Source: Microbacterium sp. BR1
Lineage (GTDB): Bacteria; Actinomycetota; Actinomycetes; Actinomycetales; Microbacteriaceae
Length of the DNA stretch: 64,000 nucleotides
Direction: 5' to 3'
Assembly (NCBI RefSeq): GCF_002812725.1
Contig: NZ_NMUN01000010.1
Coordinates: forward strand, 62,001-126,000
The position numbers and the translations under genes are program-made. Positions 36,459-43,666 of this stretch are shown piece by piece; within the stretch, counting starts at the first letter, position 1, and each line of letters starts with the position of its first letter. The notes beneath the pieces are model-generated. The model was not told the DNA's origin, did not search any database, and saw only the letters and a list, made by a program, of their open reading frames with translations.

Positions 36459-37754
36459 TCAGCGGCCGACTGGCACGTAGCCGGTCAACCACTCCGCGGG
36501 TAGCAGCACGAGCTCGGGGATGACGGCCAGCAAGACCACTGCTACTACCATGACGGCGTAGTGGGGTAGGGCCGCACGCACGATCTGCTCGATGGGCAGC
36601 TTCGCGACGAACGACGTTGCGAAGAGCGAGACTCCGACCGGGGGCGTTACCAGGCCGATGGAGAGGGCCGCGACCAGGAACACGATGAAGTGAACCGGGT
36701 CGACGCCGGCCGCTAGCGCCGTCGGCATAAGAATCGGGATCGTCAGCAGGATCGCGGCGGTGATGTCCATGATGGCTCCGACGACCAGGAGGATCAGTCC
36801 GATGATCAGCATGATCATCGTCGGATCGGAGGTGATGGATGTCAGACCGGCGCTCACCCTGGCGGGAAGCCCGTCAACTGTGAAGACGAACGACGCCGCA
36901 CCGGCAACCATGGCGATGAACAGGATGGTGCCCGTGGTAACACCCGACTCCACCAGCATCGCCGGAAACTGCCGAGGCTTCATGTCGCGGTAAACGAACA
37001 TCGCCACGAGAACGCTGTAGACCACCGCGATAGCCGCCGCCTCGGTGGGTGTGAACAGTCCGCCGAACAGACCGAACAGTATGACGATCGGCCCGCCCAT
37101 AGCGGGGATCCCCACCGCGATGACTTTGAGGCTCTGCTTCAGACTGTCCTTCGTGATCTCGCCATACTTACGGCGCACCGAGATGATGTAGTTCATGATC
37201 ATCAGTACGACGATGAACACCACCGAGGGGCCGAATCCGCCGGCCAGTGCCGCACCGACGGAGACGCCCGCCGAAGAAGCGGCGATGATCATCAGGATGC
37301 TGGGCGGGATGACGGACGACAGGGTCGAAGTGACCATCGTCATTGCTGCCCCATAGGCCTTGGGGTAGCCGTGATCGGTCATCGCCTTGATCTCGATCTT
37401 GCCCAGGCTGACGACATCAGCGACCGATGACCCGGAAATCCCGCCGAAGACGGCGCTGGCCGCGATGTTGACTTGCCCCAGGCCACCGCGGAAGCGTCCG
37501 AAGATTGCGGCGGCGCCGCTGAAGATGCGCTCCGATATCCCGCCTCCCGCCATGACGTTACCTGCAAGGACGAACAGCGGCACCGCCACCAGTAGGAAGC
37601 TGTTCATAGAGCTGAACATCGACTGCGCCAGTACGTCGAGCGGCAAACCGAACAGGAGCAGGGTAGCGACGACTCCGGCCCCCAGAGCCAGCGCGAGCGG
37701 CACACCCAAGGCGAGCAGCACCACGAAAATGGAGATGAGCGTCAGACTCATCAT
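36459..37754 (-). CDS. dctM: TRAP transporter large permease subunit (DctM)
   Basis: 431 residues with 11-12 membrane helices. Typical features: SMNSFLLVAVPLFVLAGNVM, GGLGQVNIAASAVFGGISGS, TLSSVIPPSILMIIAASSAG, GLFTPTEAAAIAVVYS, and TPPVGVSLFATSFVAKLPIE. Drives Na+-coupled uptake of carboxylates or sugar acids together with DctQ and DctP. The ATG overlaps the DctQ stop (ATGA). The ligand class suggests that the island degrades an organic or aldonic acid. Confidence 0.95.
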   Translation of the reverse strand: MMSLTLISIFVVLLALGVPLALALGAGVVATLLLFGLPLDVLAQSMFSSMNSFLLVAVPLFVLAGNVMAGGGISERIFSGAAAIFGRFRGGLGQVNIAASAVFGGISGSSVADVVSLGKIEIKAMTDHGYPKAYGAAMTMVTSTLSSVIPPSILMIIAASSAGVSVGAALAGGFGPSVVFIVVLMIMNYIISVRRKYGEITKDSLKQSLKVIAVGIPAMGGPIVILFGLFGGLFTPTEAAAIAVVYSVLVAMFVYRDMKPRQFPAMLVESGVTTGTILFIAMVAGAASFVFTVDGLPARVSAGLTSITSDPTMIMLIIGLILLVVGAIMDITAAILLTIPILMPTALAAGVDPVHFIVFLVAALSIGLVTPPVGVSLFATSFVAKLPIEQIVRAALPHYAVMVVAVVLLAVIPELVLLPAEWLTGYVPVGR

Positions 37755-38326
37755 GCGATGACCTCCCCTCGAAGAAGCCGGCGGCGCAGTCCCTTATCGA
37801 AATAGACCGCCTGAATGGTCCCGATGACCGACAGCACCGCTCCTATCGCTAGTGGCAGAGTCACCAGCCACATGTTCACACCGAGCGCAGGACTCGTCTC
37901 GCTACTGCGCATCTGCTGGATAATCAGCTCGATCGTCTTCCACGTCAGGATGCCGAAGAAGAACACCGCCGTGGCAACGGTGACGTGCAGACTCAATTTC
38001 GCCAGCCACATCGGCCCGCGCGCCACGAGCGAGGACACCCGAGGATGGGCGGCGGCCCGGAAGCCGGCCGCCATCCCCAGGAACACGCCATCCATGAAGA
38101 GGAACCGGGCAATCTCTTCCGTCCATGGCGGAGAGGTGCCGACGAGGCGCGCGACGACCTGTATCGAGAGCATCACGAGCATCCCTAGAATGCCGATCGC
38201 AAGCAGCGCTTCGACGATCCGCCATAGCCACCCGCTCTTGCCGAGCCGGTGCGCTTCAGCCATCGGCTCGATGAGCGGTTGGACCCCCGTAGTGTTCGTG
38301 CTCACCTCGCGCTCTGGATCTGACAT
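37751..38326 (-). CDS. dctQ: TRAP transporter small permease subunit (DctQ)
   Basis: 191 residues, four membrane helices (about 32-54, 70-88, 108-128 and 150-172). The conserved TSPPWTEEIARFLFMDGVFLG lies between helices 1 and 2 (TSPPWTEEIARFLF is the DctQ signature). It partners with DctM in the membrane. About 25 hydrophilic residues precede the first helix. It sits between the binding protein and DctM and is translationally coupled to DctM. Confidence 0.92.
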   Translation of the reverse strand: MSDPEREVSTNTTGVQPLIEPMAEAHRLGKSGWLWRIVEALLAIGILGMLVMLSIQVVARLVGTSPPWTEEIARFLFMDGVFLGMAAGFRAAAHPRVSSLVARGPMWLAKLSLHVTVATAVFFFGILTWKTIELIIQQMRSSETSPALGVNMWLVTLPLAIGAVLSVIGTIQAVYFDKGLRRRLLRGEVIA

Positions 38327-38364
38327 CTCTTGACTTCTCTCTCGGTATGCGAGTCCGGGGCGCG

Positions 38365-39414
38365 TCAGCGGCCGAGGTACTCGAGGGTGCGGGACATGAA
38401 CTCTTCGCCTACCAGCGGCTCGAACGAGGGGTACAGCTCCAGAGCGATCTCGGCGAACCGGCCTCGCGCCTCGTCGGTGAGCTCATTGATCTGAACGCCC
38501 TGCGCTTCGAGGTCAGCGAGGATCTCCTCGACCTCAGCGTCGTCGGCCTCACGCTTCCAGTCGGCGGTGTCTGCGGCCGCTTCGCGCAGCACATCCTGCA
38601 CCTCGGGTGCGTATCCGTCGAACTTGTCCTTATTGAAGCCGAGCACGTATCCGTCGGAGATGTGGTTCGTCAGCGACAGGTAGTCCTGTACTTCGAAGAA
38701 CTTATTGGAGACCGGCACCTCGATCGGGTTCTCCTGACCGTCGATCGTCCCGAGCTGCAGGGCCGTGTAGACCTCTTTGAAGTCCATCGGGGTGGGGTTC
38801 GCACCCAATTCTCCGAAGAACTTCACCCAGAGCTCGTTTTGCGGAACCCGGATGCGCATGCCCTCGAAATCTTCCGGCTCTTCCACCGGTGCCTTGGAGT
38901 TCGTCGTGACTCGCGGAGTGCGTGTCAGCATCGCCAGACCCGCAATCCCCTGGTCCTCGAGCGACGTCAACAGTTCCTGTCCTGGCTCACCTGCGAGGTA
39001 GTCGCTGAACTCGTCCATGTCTCCGAACAGGAAAGGAAGGCTGATGGCGTTCATGCCGGGTGCGAACGACGCGTACACCGACGTCGAGATGATCGTGGCG
39101 TCGAGCGTCCCGTTACCCAGGAGGTTCACCGCGGCGTTCTGATCGCCGTTGAAGAGCGTCCCGTCGGTGAAGACCTCGACCTGGATCGCGCCGTCGCTGA
39201 GTTCATCGGCTGCTTCTGCGAAGTGCTCGGCGGCTTGACCCACCGACGACGCCGCGGGGTCTCCCACAGCCAGCCGAATAGTGGTTGCCGGGAGCGCAGA
39301 GCCTCCCTCCGCACCGTCCGTCGCCGCGGGGCTGCTCGCGCCGCCGCAGCCTGCGAGAACGGTGGTGGCGATTCCGACGACTGCCACGCTGATCATCGCG
39401 CGATGAAGTTTCAT
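38365..39414 (-). CDS. dctP: TRAP transporter substrate-binding lipoprotein (DctP)
   Basis: 349 residues. A lipoprotein signal ends at LAGC (Cys at about 23), so in this Gram-positive it is membrane-anchored. The DctP fold is visible in IRLAVGDPAASSVGQAAEHF, EVFTDGTLFNGDQNAAVNLL, and LTRTPRVTTNSKAPVEEPED followed by GMRIRVPQN, which includes the region of the carboxylate-binding arginine. The ligand is unknown; this protein is the best handle for finding the pathway substrate. Confidence 0.94.
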   Translation of the reverse strand: MKLHRAMISVAVVGIATTVLAGCGGASSPAATDGAEGGSALPATTIRLAVGDPAASSVGQAAEHFAEAADELSDGAIQVEVFTDGTLFNGDQNAAVNLLGNGTLDATIISTSVYASFAPGMNAISLPFLFGDMDEFSDYLAGEPGQELLTSLEDQGIAGLAMLTRTPRVTTNSKAPVEEPEDFEGMRIRVPQNELWVKFFGELGANPTPMDFKEVYTALQLGTIDGQENPIEVPVSNKFFEVQDYLSLTNHISDGYVLGFNKDKFDGYAPEVQDVLREAAADTADWKREADDAEVEEILADLEAQGVQINELTDEARGRFAEIALELYPSFEPLVGEEFMSRTLEYLGR

Positions 39415-39446
39415 CTCTCTCCCTTGATAGATGGTGTGATGTTGAT

Positions 39447-39472
39447 GCGACCGGAACGGGCGTACCGGTCGC
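39447..39472. terminator. Hairpin between the GntR gene and dctP
   Basis: Arms GCGACCGG and CCGGTCGC flank a 10-base loop in the 64-bp gap. There is no T-run on either side, so it may be an attenuator or mRNA-stability stem rather than a terminator. Confidence 0.3.
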
Positions 39473-39478
39473 GCGGGG

Positions 39479-40147
39479 TTATGCCAGTGACGCTTTAACG
39501 GCAGCGGCGAGCGCTTCGTGCGCGCGCTCGAGATGGTCCAGGAGCGCTACTCGTGCCGCGTCGAGATCACGGGCGGCGAGGGCGGAACAGACCGCTCGAT
39601 GCTCTTCCAAGCTGGCCGCACGCCGCCGGTCGTCCCCCACTGAGACATATCGCTTGCATCTGGCCAGTTGGCGATCGATGACGCGATATGTGCTTTGAAT
39701 GCGGCTGTTTCCAGTGGCGCCGATGAGGATGCCGTGGAAGTCGTCGTCGCGCGCCAAATACTTCTGCGTGTCCGATGCAGACACCGGGATGCGGAATTCG
39801 TCGAACAGCGATCCGAGCTGCTGAAGCCGCTCGTCATCCCAATCGATGATGCGAGGAAGCCCAGCCGGCTCGAGTAGAGCACGCATCTCGGAGATCTCCT
39901 CGACATCGCGCATCCGGATCGGCGTCACGAACCAACTGGTCGATTTTCCGCGCTCGACCAGTCCCGATGCTTCTAGAAGATGGAGCGTGTCACGCACCGG
40001 AGTTCGGCTGACACCGAACTGTGCGGCGAGATCCGAATCCTTCAGTGGGCTTCCCGGAGGCAGCGAGCAGTCGACGATGACTCTCTCGAGCTCGTCGTAC
40101 ATTCGCGAACTCAGTTTGCGCGACACCGGTGTCAACGTTGCGGACAT
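39479..40147 (-). CDS. GntR-family regulator with FCD domain
   Basis: 222 residues. The N-terminal winged HTH reads SLPPGSPLKDSDLAAQFGVS followed by RTPVRDTLHLLEASGLVER; the FCD effector domain spans about 85-215 (EISEMRALLEPAGL, ARDDDFHGILIGATGNSRI, EHRAVCSALAARDLDAARVA). FCD domains bind carboxylates through a metal, matching a TRAP-imported acid as inducer. It is first in the minus-strand island, with the transporter directly downstream. The ATG at 40147 is preferred. A GTAT-N5-ATAC inverted repeat lies 8 bp upstream. Confidence 0.92.
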   Translation of the reverse strand: MSATLTPVSRKLSSRMYDELERVIVDCSLPPGSPLKDSDLAAQFGVSRTPVRDTLHLLEASGLVERGKSTSWFVTPIRMRDVEEISEMRALLEPAGLPRIIDWDDERLQQLGSLFDEFRIPVSASDTQKYLARDDDFHGILIGATGNSRIQSTYRVIDRQLARCKRYVSVGDDRRRAASLEEHRAVCSALAARDLDAARVALLDHLERAHEALAAAVKASLA

Positions 40148-40154
40148 GAGTACA

Positions 40155-40167
40155 GTATGTCGTATAC
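40155..40167. promoter_or_regulatory. Candidate GntR/FCD operator GTAT-N5-ATAC
   Basis: Inverted repeat GTAT (40155-40158) and ATAC (40164-40167) just upstream of the GntR start. Size and position suit autoregulation by an FCD regulator. Binding is inferred. Confidence 0.45.
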
Positions 40168-40284
40168 AGCGCACAGGCGCAAATATTCACGTATTCGCCC
40201 CCTCGTGCCCCTTCGACCTCCTGTGCGCCGGGCGTATCGGGCTCGCGGCCGGGATTGTCGCTATCGCCGCGCTGCTGCTGGGAG

Positions 40285-40520
40285 ACGGTGAACACCACGT
40301 CGTCTTCCGGGTGGCGGCCGCGAGCCGACGGGTCTTCGCCCTTGTACCCCGGAAGCTGCGCGAGGAGCTCCTTGATCGTGCGGAAGAACCGTTCGACCGC
40401 TGCCTTGTCGGTCGGCATGTACTGCCGGGCGGGCTGCACAGAGATCCCCAGCCGCGAGCACACGCCCGCCGAAGCCCTCGCGAGCCTCGGTTCGAACCCG
40501 GACCCTAAGCCTCGATCCAC
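40285..40520 (-). pseudogene. Fragment of a DDE (Mu/integrase-type) transposase
   Basis: The minus strand reads VCSRLGISVQPARQYMPTDK and AAVERFFRTIKELLAQLPGY with KGEDPSARGRHPEDD after it. This is the stretch around the catalytic Glu (VERFF) of integrase-core transposases with a Mu-type C-terminus. Both ends are missing: coding match is lost at about 40285 next to the GntR promoter and at about 40500-40520. Not functional. Confidence 0.75.
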
Positions 40521-40650
40521 CGATGAGCCTTCGGCGGGTGGCGTCGGCGTGATGGGCGCGGCGTGATCGGCTGCGGGCAGGGGTGAGTTCCGGGCGTCTC
40601 ATCCCGGTTGTCCACTTCGTTCTCGGTCGTGCCGCTGGTGGCGGCGGTGG

Positions 40651-41068
40651 TCAGCTGGCCGCGGCCGGTGGTGGTGGTGCGTGCGTCGCGGTGAAGAGTC
40701 GGTCGAACGCGGTCTGCCAGGGCCAGGCGTCCGGCAGGTGCAGGATGATGCGGCGCGCCGTCCGTGCCAGTCGTGCCGGCACTGAGACGAGGGTGCGGCG
40801 AATCGTCGCGGTCGTTGCCCGGGCGAGCCGCCCGCCTCGGTCGGCGATGAGTCCAGCGGCGCGAGTGAGGTTGAATGCGATCACGGCGAGGACGAGCCAT
40901 GCGCTGTTCGCGGTGAACACTCCCGAGGGCAGGTGAGCGAGCGGGCCCGCCTTCAGGTCCGCGTGGACCTGTTCGATGATCGCGTGCCCGCGGTGGGTCT
41001 TGTCCGCCGCGACGGTTCCCATTGTCTGCTTGTCGGTGGTGGTGAAGAACGCGTGGTGCCGCTGGTGA
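40651..41068 (-). pseudogene. IS1380-family transposase, C-terminal remnant
   Basis: Reads HHAFFTTTDKQTMGTVAADK, then THRGHAIIEQVHADLKAGPL, FTANSAWLVLAVIAFNLTRA and LPDAWPWQTAFDRLF to the stop. This is the C-terminal third of IS1380 transposases. The N-terminal two-thirds are replaced by the defence nucleotidyltransferase gene at about 41068, so the element has recombined with or inserted into that gene. The end of the element lies somewhere in 40520-40650. Confidence 0.85.
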
Positions 41069-41675
41069 ACGCCGACGCAGCCAGGGTCTCCAGGTGGAAC
41101 GATCGGAATCGCATCGAGTGGGCGCGGTTCCAGGCCTTGAGGAGCCGCACAACGGGAGACAGGTGATAGCTGAGCACCCGGTTCCTCTCCGCGTACCAGC
41201 TCGTGCCGACCAGCGGAGCCGTGTTGATCCAAGTGCCGTCGCCGGCGGGGAGCTTGTAGACGCCGTTGCCAGCGTCGAACACCGGTGCGACGTCGACGTG
41301 ACCACCCGAGTTGTAGAAGACACGAACGGCCTGTCCGCGTGTTCCCACCTGCTGGATGGACACCCCGGAGTAGGCGTTACGGATTCGGTAGATAAAGGAC
41401 TTCGAGTCCCACTGGTAGGTGCTCCACGCCCCCTTCGCGTTGGAGAAAACCGCGAGCACATCCACGTCATCGAATGGACGAATGATCGTGTTCTTGGCCG
41501 AGGACCCCATCAGGTGCGTCTGACTAAACGGCAGATCTGAGGTGCTCGGAAACTTCTCCGTCAGTCGTTCATCCACTCCCCGCTTTCGTGCTGGCACCAG
41601 CGTGTCCGTCTGGTACGTCGTAGCGGTCAAGTCCGTCACGAACTGCGTGAACGCCTGAGCGGTCGTATTACTCAT
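40953..41675 (-). pseudogene. CBASS-type nucleotidyltransferase (CD-NTase/SMODS-like), truncated by the IS1380 remnant
   Basis: About 203 native residues followed by ~38 out-of-frame residues over IS1380 sequence. The polymerase-beta-like core is present: GSSAKNTIIRPFDDVDVLAV holds the GS motif (Gly57-Ser58) and metal ligands Asp70 and Asp72, and a third acidic residue is in SGGHVDVAPVF (Asp128). The helical lobe starts (SPVVRLLKAWN...SFHLETLAA) and breaks at about 41068. Such enzymes make cyclic or linear oligonucleotide signals that open effector pores on phage infection. The start overlaps the S-4TM stop by 8 bp. Activity without the C-terminal lobe is doubtful. Confidence 0.8.
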
Positions 41676-42609
41676 CGGGTTGCGTTCCTTCCGGCGGGCG
41701 CGCAGTCAGCTGACCAGCGGCGGCGTGCATCGCCATCTCGTTCTTCGGGCGCAGAAGGCGATACAGCCAGTTCGGAATCTGCGGGGTTGTGCGCCGCAGC
41801 TCGAACAGCCGCTCCTGCCAGACCAGTAGCTCCTGGCCTTCAACTTCGTCGCTCTGTGCGGTGATGCGCGACTCTATGGTCCGAGCCAAGTCTGCTCGAT
41901 CTCGAGCCGCCCGTGCGGTGCTGCGGATGTACTCGAAGGCGTCCAAGAACGCCGGAAGAACCGGGAGTGCTACACCCAGCAGGAACGTGGCCAGGCTCAT
42001 CCCCACCACCATGCTGATCGTGATCAGCAGCACCGTCCACGCGACACTCCCGACTCCCCACACAGTCACCGTCGCGCGGAGGAGCCGGTCCGAGTACGCG
42101 GCGTTCGCTCGCTGTGCGATGGCCACCGCCCGGGCACCGGAATTCGCCGCATCGATCGGGTACCAGTCCGCCAGACGCTGTTTCCGTACAACGCCAGGCA
42201 GCCGATCATCGGGGCCGACAAGATGGGCGATGTCCTCACGCGTCGGACCTCCCGACCGCTCGATAGTCTCCGGCATGCCGAATACGTAGTGATCGAACTC
42301 TTCCTGCACCACGGCCGCTCGCGTCATCAGTCGCGCCTCGGCCCACGCAAGTAACGTACGTCCGACGAAGAGCCATGCACCCGCGATCGCACCCATAGCA
42401 ACAGCCGCCTGTGGCCAGAGAATAGCGACTACGGGTGCCGCTATGCCAATGATCAGCACGCCGAACCACCGAACGGCCTGCCACCGCTTCGCCACGGTAT
42501 ACAACCGTCGCTGCGCGACCAACAGTCGTAGGGCGCGCGGCGCGTTCTGGCGGTCGAGCATCGCCCCGCTCGGCCCGGGAACGTAGTCGGGGGGCGCGCT
42601 GCTGGTCAT
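41668..42609 (-). CDS. S-4TM family putative pore-forming effector
   Basis: 313 residues. Four membrane helices in two pairs (about 47-64, 67-84, 180-200 and 203-222) with a cytosolic middle part. Family features include VQEEFDHYVFGMP after helix 2, a DWYP motif at about 148-151, AQRANAAYSDRLLRATV before helix 3, and QERLFELRRTTPQIPNWLYR in the C-terminal tail. S-4TM proteins are known as effectors linked with SMODS nucleotidyltransferases, predicted to permeabilise the membrane when a nucleotide signal binds. Here it lies between two nucleotidyltransferase genes, 11 bp after one and overlapping the other. Confidence 0.88.
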   Translation of the reverse strand: MTSSAPPDYVPGPSGAMLDRQNAPRALRLLVAQRRLYTVAKRWQAVRWFGVLIIGIAAPVVAILWPQAAVAMGAIAGAWLFVGRTLLAWAEARLMTRAAVVQEEFDHYVFGMPETIERSGGPTREDIAHLVGPDDRLPGVVRKQRLADWYPIDAANSGARAVAIAQRANAAYSDRLLRATVTVWGVGSVAWTVLLITISMVVGMSLATFLLGVALPVLPAFLDAFEYIRSTARAARDRADLARTIESRITAQSDEVEGQELLVWQERLFELRRTTPQIPNWLYRLLRPKNEMAMHAAAGQLTARPPEGTQPDE

Positions 42610-42620
42610 GGGTCCCGGTC

Positions 42621-43478
42621 TCACTTGTTGAAGAGAAGCTTCAGCTGCTCGATAGCCTTTGCATCTTCCCCGGCCGACGCATACTCCTTCGCCCTCCGTG
42701 CCCGCGTCACCGCCGTGTCCAACTTCGATAAGGCATCGCTCTTGTTCGCAGGGGACGAGCACGCAGTGAACCGCGATCCAAGTCCTGTCGGATCGTTCAT
42801 CGCAGCGAGCTCGACGTCATGCATCTTCTTCAAGCTCGCGTGCAGATCCCACAGGGGCGAATAGCTTGATTCGCCATCCATGTGTTTCGCCGCGCGCATC
42901 TCCAGGTAACAGGACGACACCGGCACGTTCCGCCGGTACTTCCACACCTTGATCTGTCGGGCCAGCTTCTTCGCCGCTCCATCATGCTTCGAGTTCACAC
43001 CATTGACGTACGAGTTATGGTCCTTGGGATGCGTGAGCATCCACCCATCCGCCGGATTAGCAATCCAGTAGCCCGTCGTTCCGGGATACCCCGGCACGAC
43101 TTCCACCACTCCATCGGAGAACTTGCACACCACTGCCGGACGGCGCACGACCACCTCGGTGCTGGGGAACCGAGTTTTCAAGCTCGACTTGATCTTGTTC
43201 AGCATCGTCCACTCCGAATCCGGACGAACACCCTTCAAAGACACAAGGAAATCTGCGTCGCTATAGGTCCAGACGCCCGTGCCGTGCTTGAGCGATCCGA
43301 TCTCGAACATCTCACGAACACCGAACTCGGCATCCAACCGATTCTCGATAGACGCTCGGTGCCCCCGCGCTGCGTCGAACTGCGTCGACGTTGGCGTGTA
43401 AAGCCCCGTCAAATCCTTCAACCATCCGACCGCTGTCTCAGCCACGCGGAACGCCTCTCCCCAGATTCCAAACTCCAC
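42621..43478 (-). CDS. CBASS-like CD-NTase (SMODS/OAS-type nucleotidyltransferase)
   Basis: 285 residues from GTG 43478 (a TTG at 43514 is the alternative; neither has a good ribosome site). The catalytic core has GSLKHGTGVWTYSDADFLVS with Gly61-Ser62 and metal residues Asp74 and Asp76, and a third carboxylate at Glu126 in GVVEVVPGYPG. The C-terminal half (KLARQIKVWKYRRNVPVSSCY, YLEMRAAKHM) fits the OAS1-C-like helical lobe. Expected to synthesise a nucleotide second messenger for the adjacent S-4TM effector. First gene of the defence unit; it differs in sequence from the second nucleotidyltransferase. Confidence 0.82.
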   Translation of the reverse strand: MEFGIWGEAFRVAETAVGWLKDLTGLYTPTSTQFDAARGHRASIENRLDAEFGVREMFEIGSLKHGTGVWTYSDADFLVSLKGVRPDSEWTMLNKIKSSLKTRFPSTEVVVRRPAVVCKFSDGVVEVVPGYPGTTGYWIANPADGWMLTHPKDHNSYVNGVNSKHDGAAKKLARQIKVWKYRRNVPVSSCYLEMRAAKHMDGESSYSPLWDLHASLKKMHDVELAAMNDPTGLGSRFTACSSPANKSDALSKLDTAVTRARRAKEYASAGEDAKAIEQLKLLFNK

Positions 43479-43592
43479 CGTGCGGGAAGCCCCTGCACGG
43501 ACGAACCACGCCAACGCTACGCACGACGGGTGACACCCGCCTATTCCTCAACTCGGCCACCCTCCCGGCCGGCTGGCCAAATCCACCGCAAA

Positions 43593-43606
43593 TGTCGTAT
43601 CCGACA
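43593..43606. promoter_or_regulatory. Inverted repeat upstream of the defence operon
   Basis: TGTCG-TATC-CGACA lies 115 bp before the first nucleotidyltransferase start, with further CCGACAT copies at 43612 and 43633. It may be a regulatory site for the defence genes; the gap also carries the 3' end signals of dnaB. Confidence 0.3.
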
Positions 43607-43666
43607 AGTAGCCGACATCTCACCCTGGAATCCGACATCATCACGCGGAACCTACACGTTTCCCTG

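Noticed and set aside
40485..40505. GGTTCGAACCC resembling a tRNA T-arm
   Set aside because: It falls inside the transposase remnant and no acceptor or anticodon arms can be formed around it. No tRNA or rRNA gene was found in the window.
24927..41068. Whole segment as an active composite transposon
   Set aside because: The transposase pieces at the two ends belong to different families and are all broken, so no single element can account for it.
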